Shown piece after piece: positions 1 through 8,556 of a stretch of 33,853 nt of DNA. A model generated the notes under the pieces. It was not told the DNA's origin. It searched no databases and saw only the letters and a list, made by a program, of their open reading frames with translations. Numbering within the stretch: the stretch's first letter is position 1; every line of letters starts with the position of its first letter. This stretch comes from Candidatus Gastranaerophilales bacterium. Its GTDB lineage: Bacteria > Bacillota > Clostridia > Lachnospirales > Lachnospiraceae. The stretch is from positions 1 to 33,853 of the forward strand of contig JAMPHU010000031.1 of assembly GCA_023663225.1 (NCBI GenBank), in the 5' to 3' direction. The position numbers and the translations under genes were made by a program.

Positions 1-11
1 ATATTAACCCG

Positions 12-38
12 TCTGCCGGTAATCTATAGTCCGGCAGA
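12..38 (+). terminator. stem-loop, possible terminator of a gene left of the window
   Basis: TCTGCCGG (12-19) pairs perfectly with CCGGCAGA (31-38) across an 11-nt loop. Only a loose T-rich tract follows (ACTTTTAAT), so termination is plausible but not strong. It could close a transcript from outside the window. Confidence 0.35.
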
Positions 39-147
39 TTGGGAAACTTTTAATATATTATAAAATCTATAAAGATAAATCGGTATTATGCTAATAAATT
101 AAACTTCCGGTTTGTAGTAAAGCAAAAGGAAAGCAGAGGATGAAGGT

Positions 148-512
148 GTGAGAATCTATTTGGATAATTGTTGTTATAATCGACCTTATGACGATCAATC
201 ACAGATTAGAATAAGTTTGGAAACAGTAATAATCGGTCAATGCAAAAACGACTTGCCATTGAAAATTTTATGGATGCCAATGCTACAGTTTATGTAACAA
301 ATAAGAATAAGGAAACTGTAGAAAGAAATGCACATTCTATAATGGAAACCGGCATTAAGGTAAAGGATGCCTGTCATGTAGCTTGTGCAATATTGGCAGA
401 ATGTGATTATTTTATTACTACAGATGACAGGTTGTTAAAGTATTATTCTGAACAAATACAGTTGGTTTCTCCTTGCGAGTTTATAAGAAAAATGGAGGCG
501 GATGGATTATGA
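148..512 (+). pseudogene. PIN-domain (VapC-like) nuclease, broken by internal deletion and frameshift
   Basis: PIN proteins are metal-dependent RNases, often toxins of toxin-antitoxin pairs. The GTG at 148 opens with VRIYLDNCCYNRPYDDQSQ, the usual start of this gut-clostridial PIN family, and runs in that frame until about position 230. The C-terminal half is in another frame from about 240: AIENFMDAN, GIKVKDACHVACAI, ECDYFITTDDRLLKY, which is the typical second half including the conserved acidic TTDD motif. From recalled family members about 30 or more residues of the middle are missing, so one deletion removed them and shifted the frame. The stop overlaps the next start (ATGA). A separate shorter product from ATG 240 cannot be excluded but would lack the first catalytic Asp. 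Confidence 0.7.
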
Positions 513-736
513 TGAATGCATCGGAATTAATGGAACAGGGTATTGCTTGTCTTATTGAAAAGTTGGGTGTATTTAATACAGAGCATTTTATTTCAATGCT
601 CAAAAGAGATGATTTTGATTATACTGTGTGGCAAAGAGAGTATTTTGATAGAATGGGAGTGGAAGAATTTATAGAGAAGGCATCTGCTTATGCTGATAGT
701 CACCCATACAAAGGTAACGCGAAAATCATTCTTTAA
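509..736 (+). CDS. small conserved partner of the PIN gene
   Basis: 75 residues from ATG 509, translationally coupled to the broken PIN gene through an ATGA overlap; GGAGG lies about 15 nt upstream, and ATG 512 is an alternative start. The protein is charged and probably helical (NASELMEQGIACLIEKLG, then YFDRMGVEEFIEKASAYADSHPY). Small proteins of this look sit beside PIN genes in related genomes, so an antitoxin or accessory role is possible, but I recognise no characterised family. It looks intact although its partner is not. Confidence 0.55.
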   Translation: MMNASELMEQGIACLIEKLGVFNTEHFISMLKRDDFDYTVWQREYFDRMGVEEFIEKASAYADSHPYKGNAKIIL

Positions 737-790
737 AAATTGTTTACTATAATTGTACTAATCAAATTTCCAAAAAGGAAGTAAAAATAT

Positions 791-832
791 AAAGAGAGCC
801 TCATGGGTGAGAAAATCTGTGAGGTTTTCTTT
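791..832 (+). terminator. rho-independent terminator after the PIN locus
   Basis: AAAGAGAGCCTCA (791-803) pairs over 13 positions, two of them G-U, with TGAGGTTTTCTTT (820-832); the 3' arm is T-rich. It closes the PIN/partner transcript and separates it from the glycosylase gene. Confidence 0.6.
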
Positions 833-885
833 ATGCAAAAACGCACTTAGCTTTATACGCTCCAGCATTTTCTCCTTACGTCAAG

Positions 886-914
886 TTTACTTTTGCCATC
901 GAATGAGATATACT
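886..914 (+). promoter_or_regulatory. sigma-A type promoter for the glycosylase gene
   Basis: TTTACT (886-891), a 17-nt spacer and TATACT (909-914). The next start codon on this strand is at 964. Confidence 0.5.
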
Positions 915-963
915 ATAAACAATCCAGAATTTGTCACACATGAGTCAAGCGAGGAGAAAATAT

Positions 964-1554
964 ATGGAACGTTGCGGTTGGTGCCTTGACGGCGGTATCC
1001 TACAAAAATACCATGATGAGGAGTGGGGAGAACCGCTCCACGATGATCAAAAGCATTTTGAATATCTGTTGATGGAAGCTATGCAGTGCGGGTTGAACTG
1101 GAACATGATGCTCAAAAAGAGGGATGTGTTCAGAAAATGTTTTGATGGATTTGACTACCGGCTGGTTGCGGATTACACAGATGCGGATGTCGAGAGGATT
1201 ATGAATACAGAGGGAATGATAAGATCTCCGAGAAAGATTTCGGCGATCATCAACAATGCGAACTGTTTCCTGAAAGTGATAGAAGAGGTAGGGAGCTTTG
1301 ACAAATACATATGGTCTTTTTCGGACGATCACACTCTTATTTATCGAAAGCATCAGCAGGGGCAGGGAGAAGTGCGCAATGAATTGTCAGACCGATTGAG
1401 CCGTGATATGAAAAAGCGCGGGTTCAAATACTTAGGCTCCATTACGATATTTTCCCATCTGCAGGCATGTGGGATCATCAATGACCATTCCTGCAAATGC
1501 TTCAAATATGAGAAATTGTTGAAGAAAAGCAAGGTAAAATATATCTATGAGTAA
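964..1554 (+). CDS. tag: DNA-3-methyladenine glycosylase I
   Basis: Base-excision repair enzyme that removes 3-methyladenine from alkylated DNA. The protein is 196 residues, the normal size. Start 964 is chosen because MERCGWC is the standard N-terminus and GAGGAG lies just upstream; an in-frame ATG at 931 has no such site. By comparison with the E. coli enzyme, the zinc ligands are visible as Cys4, His17 and the NDHSCKC motif near the C-terminus, and the substrate-pocket Glu38 and Trp46 are in place. The ACGIINDH block is also typical. It has its own promoter at 886-914; the helicase gene follows 65 bp later on the same strand, so co-transcription is possible and would pair an alkylation-repair enzyme with a helicase-nuclease. 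Confidence 0.93.
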   Translation: MERCGWCLDGGILQKYHDEEWGEPLHDDQKHFEYLLMEAMQCGLNWNMMLKKRDVFRKCFDGFDYRLVADYTDADVERIMNTEGMIRSPRKISAIINNANCFLKVIEEVGSFDKYIWSFSDDHTLIYRKHQQGQGEVRNELSDRLSRDMKKRGFKYLGSITIFSHLQACGIINDHSCKCFKYEKLLKKSKVKYIYE

Positions 1555-1619
1555 TCCCTGCGCGAATTTCTCATCGCGTGTCATCGCAGTAAACTGCTCT
1601 GACATGGAGGATTAGGTTG

Positions 1620-4600
1620 ATGAACAGCATATTTCAGGATATTTTCAGGGCCATACATGAAGGTAAATGGTTAAAAATTGAATACCGAAATAGAGAGAAG
1701 CAGACTACAAGTTACTGGATAGGAATCCGTGGAATCAATCCGATTAAGCGCACAATGGCTGTGGACGGTTTGCATTTGAGCCGTTATACCACCGATTCTT
1801 ATAAGTATATTTATATGGATTCGATACTTTCTTCACAAATTGTGGAGGGGACTTACTATCCGGTGAATCAACAACTGGTGCAGGATATCTATTTGAATCC
1901 GCATAAATATAAAAGTTTGTTCGACAATGTCGCTAATCTGAAGATATTAAACTACTTGGAGATGTGCAATCGTATGGATTGTACGCCGTATCATTCTGAC
2001 TTTGCGTTGATTCATTTTTTGGACGAGAGCAGTTTTGATGACCGGAATTATCCGCTGAGTGAAGAACAGTTTCAAGCAATCGTCAATCATTTTCAAATTA
2101 AAATGAAAAATAAGATGAGGCCGGGCGGGAAATTGAAACTGCAGCAATTAGGGATGAATGTATTAAGTATTCACACCAGTAAAGGACTGTATGTGTTGGC
2201 TTATCGAAAATTGCAGTTGGACGTGAAAGAAAAAGTACTGCGGTCGAGTGAAGAAATTACGATTTGCACAGAATTTGCCTTTGGGGAGGAAAAAGAAAGT
2301 ATCCGTAAATATTTAGATGCGGACGAATATGATCTGCTAAAACATTTTGAAGAAAATCAGGAAAAAATTAAAGATTGTATTACGAATCACGCCAAACAGG
2401 GTATACGTGTGGATGACATGCCTTATATGATCGGACTTGGCATGGATGTGGCGGTCGATCTCCATTCAGAGTATCAGGCCATTATCAGGATGTACGATGA
2501 AGATGCGGTCACAACGCCTATCAAAGCTTTCTTTGGAGATTTGTTAAATCGCCCGCTCAGAAGAAAAGAATATCCGATTTCTCTGATCAATCATAAGATC
2601 AACCTGGATCAGCTTTTGGCCATCCAACATGCCATGAAATATCCGCTTGCCTATATCCAGGGGCCGCCGGGAACCGGCAAGACCAATACGATCATTAACA
2701 CGATAACAACGGCCTTTTTCAATGAAAGAACGGTGTTGTTTGTCTCTTACAATAACCATCCGATCAATGGAGTATTTCAAAAGCTCAGCAATTTGGAATA
2801 TAGGGGTCAGAAGATCCCTTTTCCTGTTTTGCGGTTGGGAAACGTGGACAAGGTGGATGAGGCGATTGCATATATAGGCGCAATCTATCAACAAGTGCAA
2901 GGCATTAAAGTGTTTGAGTCCACCTTGGACAAAAAGAAGGATGATCAGGCGGAGCGAGCCAGACGATTGTCAGAACTTTTGAAAAAGTATGAAGATATAT
3001 TGGATTGGAAAGAACGCCAGGAAGCGCTTACGCAAATGATGGAATTTCAAGAGCGGACAAGTATGTCTATGCAAATGCTGCCGTTTCAGGTAGATCTGCA
3101 AGGGCGTCAGTTGCGTCAAGTGCAACAAAAAATTGACGAGGCGGGGGAGGTTACAGACAAAGAGGCATTTGCTTTGTTGGATGACGATTTGGATGATGTC
3201 CTGAAATACCTTTATTATACTTCCGCACGTTATATTAAAAAATTGGAGAAGCCACAATATGAGGATTTAAGGTACATTTTGTTTGAGGAGTCGAAAGATA
3301 CCCGTGTGGCCAGTTTTGAAAAATACCTCAGCGACAGTAAAAACATCAAAAAGTTACAAAGACTTTTTCCGATTATCATAACAACTTGCATATCCGCACA
3401 TAAACTGGGCAAACCGGAACCGTTGTTTGACATGACGATCATGGACGAGGCGAGCCAATGTAATACCGCAGTATCTTTGATTCCGATCATACGAGGAGAG
3501 AATTTGATGTTGGTGGGTGATCCGCAGCAATTAAATCCGGTTATCCTGTTGGATGAGATGACCAATGAGAGATTGCGGAAGAAATATCATGTGGCGGATG
3601 AGTATGACTATCGGAAAAATTCTATTTACAAGACATTTCTCGCTTGTGACGCGGTGAGTGATGAGGTGCTTTTGCGCAATCACTATAGATGTAACAAAAA
3701 AATCATAGATTTTAACAATAAAAAGTATTACAATGCGCAGCTTCGTATTTGCTCTAGCAACGAAGAGAAGCAGCCGTTGGTGTACATGGATGTGAGAAAT
3801 GAGAAGCATGTTTTAAAAAACACGGCGCCCGCGGAAGTGGATGCAATTATGCGTTATGCCGCGTTATACAAAGAAAAAAGCATCGGTGTGATCACGCCGT
3901 TTGTAAACCAGAGAAAAATGATTGAAAAGGCCATACGTGAGGAGCATCTGCAAAATATAACTTGTGGGACGGTACATGCCTTTCAGGGTGATGAAAAGGA
4001 CATTGTACTTTTTTCTACTGCGATCACAGATCAAACGCAGGCGGGTACATATGAATGGCTAAAAAGCAATAAAGAGTTGATCAATGTGGCAACTTCACGG
4101 GCAAGAGAACGATTAATCGTTTTGGCGGATTCTCAGAATCTAAGCCGTCTCCATCAAAATGGCGGGGAGGATGATTTATATGAATTGGTGGAGTATGTAA
4201 AAAGAAACGGACAGACGGAGGTGACACAGCAACAGGCACATTCCAGGGCGTTGGGAGTGAAGCCTTTTAGTACAGCTACGGAAGAGGCTTTTTTGGAGAA
4301 TTTAAAACATGCGTTGGAGTGTATCTGGTTATCCCAAAGCCGATACACAGTGCATAAAGAGGTAGCTATTTCACAGGTTTTTCAAAATAATGTAAGCTAT
4401 AATGATCTGTTTTATTCGGGCCGATTTGACTTTGTGGTATATGAAAAGCAAGGAGATATGGATATTCCTGTTTTGGCTATCGAATTGGATGGAAAGGAAC
4501 ATTTTGAAGATGATATTGTGATGCAGCGGGACAAAAAGAAAAATCAAATCTGTAAAGATCACAACTTACAGCTTATACGTGTAGAAAACTCCTACGCAAG

Positions 4601-4655
4601 ACGTTATCATCATATCAAAGAAATTTTATTGAGTTATTTTTCCTATCAACATTAG
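1620..4655 (+). CDS. WYL-like / SF1 helicase / DUF2726 nuclease fusion, candidate defence protein
   Basis: About 1011 residues. The first ~80 residues resemble a WYL ligand-sensing fold (EGKWLKIEYRNRE...). An unassigned region follows to about 320. A superfamily 1 (UPF1/DNA2-like) helicase core runs to about 840: Walker A GPPGTGKT 348-355, Walker B DEAS 609-612, motif III GDPQQ 633-637, HAFQGDEKD 786-794, and arginine-finger motif NVATSRARER 822-831. A charged, possibly coiled-coil insert at ~430-540 lies between Walker A and B. The C-terminus (~870-1005) is a DUF2726-type PD-(D/E)XK nuclease with RFDF 935-938 and ELDGK 955-959. The TTG at 1617 is an alternative start; GGAGG at 1606-1610 suits both. 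Base composition is more AT-rich than the azl genes next door, suggesting acquisition. ATP-driven unwinding coupled to cleavage of invading or damaged nucleic acid is inference. No partner gene is evident. Confidence 0.85.
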   Translation: MNSIFQDIFRAIHEGKWLKIEYRNREKQTTSYWIGIRGINPIKRTMAVDGLHLSRYTTDSYKYIYMDSILSSQIVEGTYYPVNQQLVQDIYLNPHKYKSLFDNVANLKILNYLEMCNRMDCTPYHSDFALIHFLDESSFDDRNYPLSEEQFQAIVNHFQIKMKNKMRPGGKLKLQQLGMNVLSIHTSKGLYVLAYRKLQLDVKEKVLRSSEEITICTEFAFGEEKESIRKYLDADEYDLLKHFEENQEKIKDCITNHAKQGIRVDDMPYMIGLGMDVAVDLHSEYQAIIRMYDEDAVTTPIKAFFGDLLNRPLRRKEYPISLINHKINLDQLLAIQHAMKYPLAYIQGPPGTGKTNTIINTITTAFFNERTVLFVSYNNHPINGVFQKLSNLEYRGQKIPFPVLRLGNVDKVDEAIAYIGAIYQQVQGIKVFESTLDKKKDDQAERARRLSELLKKYEDILDWKERQEALTQMMEFQERTSMSMQMLPFQVDLQGRQLRQVQQKIDEAGEVTDKEAFALLDDDLDDVLKYLYYTSARYIKKLEKPQYEDLRYILFEESKDTRVASFEKYLSDSKNIKKLQRLFPIIITTCISAHKLGKPEPLFDMTIMDEASQCNTAVSLIPIIRGENLMLVGDPQQLNPVILLDEMTNERLRKKYHVADEYDYRKNSIYKTFLACDAVSDEVLLRNHYRCNKKIIDFNNKKYYNAQLRICSSNEEKQPLVYMDVRNEKHVLKNTAPAEVDAIMRYAALYKEKSIGVITPFVNQRKMIEKAIREEHLQNITCGTVHAFQGDEKDIVLFSTAITDQTQAGTYEWLKSNKELINVATSRARERLIVLADSQNLSRLHQNGGEDDLYELVEYVKRNGQTEVTQQQAHSRALGVKPFSTATEEAFLENLKHALECIWLSQSRYTVHKEVAISQVFQNNVSYNDLFYSGRFDFVVYEKQGDMDIPVLAIELDGKEHFEDDIVMQRDKKKNQICKDHNLQLIRVENSYARRYHHIKEILLSYFSYQH

Positions 4656-4664
4656 TCTGAGAAA

Positions 4665-4693
4665 TTGCAGTATCCAAATATTGGTGCTATAAT
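4665..4693 (+). promoter_or_regulatory. promoter of azlCD
   Basis: TTGCAG (4665-4670), 17-nt spacer, TATAAT (4688-4693), starting 10 bp after the helicase stop codon. It makes azlCD independent of the helicase transcript. Confidence 0.7.
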
Positions 4694-4720
4694 GTGCAAT
4701 ACAGTATACAAAGGAGATGA

Positions 4721-5443
4721 TTGGAAACAATGCAGGGTAAGAAGAATATGCTAAAAAAGGCTTTTACCGCGGCGTTCCCCAATACGATTCCCATTTTTGC
4801 CGGCTTCTGGTTCCTGGGACTGACCTATGGGATCTATATGAATGTCTCGGGATTTTCCTTTTGGTATCCCATGTTGATGAGCCTTACGATTTTTGCCGGT
4901 TCCATGGAGTTTGTGGCGGTGAATCTGTTGATGGGAGCTTTTAATCCCATCCAGGCGTTGACCATGACTTTGATGATCAATGCGAGACATTTGTTTTACG
5001 GCTTGTCCATGTTGGATCGGTATAAGGGGACGGGCCTCAAGAAATTTTATTTGATCTTTGGTATGTGTGACGAGAGTTTTTCGATCAATTACACCGCGGA
5101 CATTCCAGAGGGTGTGGACAAGGGATGGTTCATGTTCTTTGTGACGCTGTTGGATCATTTTTACTGGTTTTTCGGTTCGACTTTGGGGGGAATCTGCGGT
5201 TCTTTGATCCACTTTGACACGGAGGGACTGGATTTTGTGATGACGGCTATGTTTGTGGTGATCTTTTTGGAACAGTGGATGAAGGATAAGAATCATGTCA
5301 GCGCGGTGCTGGGATTGGTGATCTCCTTGGGATGCCTGATCGCGTTCGGCGCCGACGATTTTATCATACCGGCGATGGCAGTCATTTTGGCGGCGCTCAC
5401 ATTGATCAGAAAACCTTTGGAGAAAGGAGGAGAGACGGCATGA
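4721..5443 (+). CDS. azlC: AzlC family branched-chain amino acid exporter, large subunit
   Basis: Large membrane subunit of the AzlCD pair, which exports branched-chain amino acids (and toxic analogues) in Bacillus. The family pattern is clear: [20 protein letters not shown] at the N-terminus, [13 protein letters not shown], the conserved [10 protein letters not shown] block, and CDESF in the middle. Several hydrophobic segments fit a multi-pass inner-membrane protein of about 240 residues. The start is uncertain: TTG 4721 lies 4 nt after AAGGAG, ATG 4730 lies 13 nt after it. The stop overlaps the azlD start (ATGA), so the two are translationally coupled. Own promoter at 4665-4693. Confidence 0.92.
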   Translation: METMQGKKNMLKKAFTAAFPNTIPIFAGFWFLGLTYGIYMNVSGFSFWYPMLMSLTIFAGSMEFVAVNLLMGAFNPIQALTMTLMINARHLFYGLSMLDRYKGTGLKKFYLIFGMCDESFSINYTADIPEGVDKGWFMFFVTLLDHFYWFFGSTLGGICGSLIHFDTEGLDFVMTAMFVVIFLEQWMKDKNHVSAVLGLVISLGCLIAFGADDFIIPAMAVILAALTLIRKPLEKGGETA

Positions 5444-5766
5444 CACTTACACAGCAGATTATTACGATAGCGATGGTGGTCTTGGGCACTATGGCCACCA
5501 GATTTCTACCCTTTATTCTGTTTCCGTCAGGGAAACCCACACCAAAGTATATTCAATATTTGGGCAAGGTGCTGCCGGGGGCGGTGTTCGGACTGTTGGT
5601 TATCTATTGCCTCAAAAACGTGAATCTCTTCTCCGGCAGTCACGGCATCCCGGAGGCCATTGCGATTGCCCTGGTGGCGGCGCTGCATTTGTGGAAACGG
5701 CAGATGCTTCTGTCCATCGCCGGAGGCACCATCTGCTATATGCTGCTGGTGCAGTTTGTGTTCTAA
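5440..5766 (+). CDS. azlD: AzlD family branched-chain amino acid exporter, small subunit
   Basis: 108 residues with about four hydrophobic helices, the partner of Azl[10 protein letters not shown] near residue 20 and the [16 protein letters not shown] segment are family hallmarks, as is a C-terminal [11 protein letters not shown]. Start ATG 5440 is fixed by AAAGGAGG at 5423-5430 and by the 4-nt overlap with the azlC stop. The stop TAA lies next to a structured repeat element that begins within the final codons, so that element forms the 3' untranslated region. Confidence 0.9.
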   Translation: MTLTQQIITIAMVVLGTMATRFLPFILFPSGKPTPKYIQYLGKVLPGAVFGLLVIYCLKNVNLFSGSHGIPEAIAIALVAALHLWKRQMLLSIAGGTICYMLLVQFVF

Positions 5767-5936
5767 CAGTTCAGCCATGGAATGAATTACAAGCTGTGCG
5801 TGTGTGCTTGCACACAAAGCACAGACTGTAATTCATTCCATGAGCGGAGCGCCCGCGCATGAATAAAAGATGAGCCGCGAAAGCGGCGACGGATGCGAAG
5901 CAGCCGCTTTTATGAATGTGCGGGGCTGAACGGATA
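5764..5936 (+). repeat. structured dispersed repeat, copy A
   Basis: About 170 bp bounded by an inverted repeat (GTTCAGCC 5769-5776, GGCTGAAC 5924-5931). Inside, a perfect 16-bp stem (5776-5791 with 5827-5842) encloses a nested hairpin (GTGTGC TT GCACAC, flanked by CTGTGC/GCACAG). A second domain has CCGC-GAAA-GCGG and ATAAAAG/CTTTTAT pairing. A homologous element lies inverted at 19051-19224, and four base pairs of the main stem differ there on both strands, so the structure rather than the sequence is kept. It sits between azlD and the TPR gene and may work as an RNA 3' structure or as a small mobile palindrome. Confidence 0.8.
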
Positions 5937-5942
5937 TGTGGG

Positions 5943-5991
5943 CATGGAATGAATTACAAGCTGTGCGTGTGTGCTTGCACACAAAGCACAG
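5943..5991 (+). repeat. partial 49-bp duplicate of the repeat's first hairpin
   Basis: 49 bp identical to 5776-5824, covering the left arm of the main stem and the nested hairpin but not the right arm. It ends 3 bp before AGGAGG (5995-6000), so it lies directly in the leader of the TPR gene. It is most likely a partial copy or a tandem duplication remnant of copy A. Confidence 0.85.
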
Positions 5992-6007
5992 GTTAGGAGG
6001 ATCCTAT

Positions 6008-8437
6008 ATGGATATCAGTGGAATTTTGCAGCGGGTAGATACTTTATATGAGGAGTGCAGAGGGCCGGAGGCGGAGCGGCTGCTCCAGGAGGCTGTCTCG
6101 GTGGCGTTGGAGGAACAGGACAGTGTCAGTCTGCTGCAGCTATTAAACGAATTGTTGGGTTATTACAGAGAGACCAGCCAGGCCGAGGAAGCGTTTGCGG
6201 TGGCGGAGCAGGCGATCCGAGTGGCGGAGAATATGGGACTTGCGGGCACGATTCCCTACGCTACCACACTGATGAATGTGGCCAATGCATATCGGGCCGG
6301 CGGGCGGCTTAAGGATTCCTTAAACTGCTATCTGCAAGTGAGGGAGATCTACGAAAAGCTTCTCGCGCCGGACGATCTGCTTACGGCGAGTCTGGAGAAT
6401 AATATCAGTCTTTTGTATCAGGAGATGGGAGATTTTGGGAGAGCAAAGGAGAGTCTGCTGAAAGCGCTTCCTATAGTAGAGCAGAAAAAGGCGGCTTTTG
6501 AGGAGGCTGTGACCTGTGCAAATTTGGCGGGTACTTGCATCCAACTGGGCGAGCCGCAGGAGGCATACGCCTATGCAGAGCGGGCCATCAAAAGCTTTCG
6601 GGAGCAGGGCGTGGAGGACGCTCATTATTGTGCCGCGCTGGCTGCCATGGGAAGCTACCATTTTCAGAGACAGGAGTTTGAGGAGGCGGAGAAGGTATTT
6701 CGGGACGCTATGCGGATCATGGAAGCGAATCTGGGAAAGAACAATTATTATGAACGCCTGAGGGAAAACGCGGAGGCCAGTGCGGAAGCGGCCAGGCAAA
6801 AGGCCGGACAGGGGACGCAGGCATCCGGACGATCGGAGCAGGAAGTACGGATATTCGAGCAGTCAGGGCAGGGAGCGCAGGCGGACGAAGGAATGAAAGG
6901 CATGGAGCTTTGCAGGGAATATTATGAGACCTTCGGCCGACCTATGATAGAGGAACAGTTTGCTGATTTTGCGGACAAAATCGCCGTGGGACTTGTGGGG
7001 GAAGGCTCCGATTGTTTTGGATATGATGATTCCTTTTCGCGGGATCACGATTGGGGGCCGGATTTCTGTATGTGGGTGACGGACGAAACCTATGGACAGA
7101 TAGGGGAGCGGCTTCAGAGGGCGTATGAGGCTCTGCCGGACAATTTTCACGGGATGCAGCGCACTCGCAGCTCTCAGGGACAGGGGAGAAGAGGAGTGAC
7201 GACCGTATCTGCATTTTATCGGAGGCTGCTTGGGACGGACGTTTATGAGGAGATCGACTGGCAGCAGGTGCCAGACGCCGCCCTTGCCGCGGCCGTAAAC
7301 GGCGAGATATTTCGAGATGATGAAGGCATTTTTACTGCGTTTCGGAGGAAGTTGCAGGAGGGATATCCGGAAACCGTCCGTTTTTTGAAGCTGGCGGGGA
7401 GTGCAGCCGGTTTTTCGCAAAACGGCCAATATAATTATCTGCGCACGCGCAGAAGAGGAGATGTTCTGACAGCGCAGATCCTGCTTTCTGACTGTATCAA
7501 GGAAGCTATGAAGCTGCAGCACTATATTGCGAATGTCTATCCGCCCCATGAAAAATGGATGTACAAGAGTCTGCTTTCTCTGAAAAACGGGGAAAGGACG
7601 GGAGCGTTATTGCGGCAGATGCAGGAGGCGGCGCAGCATGGGGAAGTGGCAGCCCAGTCCGGAGGGACGGATGCGGCCCAGTCAGATTGTCGGGTACAGG
7701 ATCTCATGGAACAGTTGGGCGCTTTTTTGGCCTTAGAAATGTATGGGGAGAGCCTGATCAGCGATATCGATCCCTATCTGGACGCTCACACGGAAGAATT
7801 GCTTCAAAAATCTGCGCTTTCCGCCAAGACCGATAAAGAGTTGGTGGAGGAGATCGCAAAACTTGAGTTTGAGGCGTTTGACAAGGTGAAAAATGAAGGC
7901 GGGCGCGCCGATTGTCAAAACGACTGGGCCACTTTTTCCATTATGCGAAAAAGCCAGTATTTAACCTGGAACAGAACGATGCTGCTACAGTATTTGTTTG
8001 ACTTTTATAGAGAGTATCGCAGAGGGCACAATTTGATCACGGAGAAATATGGGCGTATGATGGAGAGCACCGCGCCGGAGGAATACGAGCGAATCAAGGA
8101 CAATTTTCCCGTGCTCACAGAGGAGAAGCGTAAGATCATCGAGCAGGTGGTCGCCATACAGGTGGGGTGGATGGAAGAATTTGCCGCCAAGTATCCGCAT
8201 CTTGCGGATAATGCCCGAAGTGTGCATACCTATGAAGACAATCTGTACAACACTTCTTATGAAACCTATCTGCGGGGAGAGGTGAGCACCTATTCTGACA
8301 AAATGTTGGAATTATATGGAAGATTTATTGCGCAGCGTATGAGAGAAGGCCGGAATCTGGCCTACGACACAATGGAGAACAGCGTGCATCTGTATGGATA
8401 CAAGAGTTTGGAGGACGCTGAAAAATTTTTACAGTAA
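6008..8437 (+). CDS. TPR - DUF4037 - DUF4125 protein
   Basis: 809 residues, cytoplasmic, function unknown. Residues ~30-240 are tetratricopeptide repeats (LMNVANAYRAGGRLKDSL, NISLLYQEMGDFGRAKES, and similar), a protein-binding scaffold. A Gln/Gly/Ala-rich linker follows (~250-300). DUF4037 begins near 305 and carries the nucleotidyltransferase-like signature GSDCFG 333-338 followed by SRDHDWGP 344-351, where the two Asp could bind metal. The C-terminal third is DUF4125, with NDWATFSIMRKSQYL from 638 and a conserved ending. Start ATG 6008 follows AGGAGG by 7 nt; earlier in-frame starts run through the repeat. Nucleotide transfer is an inference from the GS...DxD pattern only. Confidence 0.8.
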   Translation: MDISGILQRVDTLYEECRGPEAERLLQEAVSVALEEQDSVSLLQLLNELLGYYRETSQAEEAFAVAEQAIRVAENMGLAGTIPYATTLMNVANAYRAGGRLKDSLNCYLQVREIYEKLLAPDDLLTASLENNISLLYQEMGDFGRAKESLLKALPIVEQKKAAFEEAVTCANLAGTCIQLGEPQEAYAYAERAIKSFREQGVEDAHYCAALAAMGSYHFQRQEFEEAEKVFRDAMRIMEANLGKNNYYERLRENAEASAEAARQKAGQGTQASGRSEQEVRIFEQSGQGAQADEGMKGMELCREYYETFGRPMIEEQFADFADKIAVGLVGEGSDCFGYDDSFSRDHDWGPDFCMWVTDETYGQIGERLQRAYEALPDNFHGMQRTRSSQGQGRRGVTTVSAFYRRLLGTDVYEEIDWQQVPDAALAAAVNGEIFRDDEGIFTAFRRKLQEGYPETVRFLKLAGSAAGFSQNGQYNYLRTRRRGDVLTAQILLSDCIKEAMKLQHYIANVYPPHEKWMYKSLLSLKNGERTGALLRQMQEAAQHGEVAAQSGGTDAAQSDCRVQDLMEQLGAFLALEMYGESLISDIDPYLDAHTEELLQKSALSAKTDKELVEEIAKLEFEAFDKVKNEGGRADCQNDWATFSIMRKSQYLTWNRTMLLQYLFDFYREYRRGHNLITEKYGRMMESTAPEEYERIKDNFPVLTEEKRKIIEQVVAIQVGWMEEFAAKYPHLADNARSVHTYEDNLYNTSYETYLRGEVSTYSDKMLELYGRFIAQRMREGRNLAYDTMENSVHLYGYKSLEDAEKFLQ

Positions 8438-8556
8438 ACCGCCATTATTTGACTGACTATTCCCATGAAAAATGCACATGATATTCTTTGCGGGGAAGAT
8501 TTGAATACAAACCATTTGAGTCTTGTACCGATTTAGGAAAAGAAGGAGATCATGTC

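Noticed and set aside
4751-5446. 231-codon minus-strand open frame over azlC
   Set aside because: Antisense shadow of azlC, rich in His/Gln/Arg and without motifs or a ribosome-binding site.
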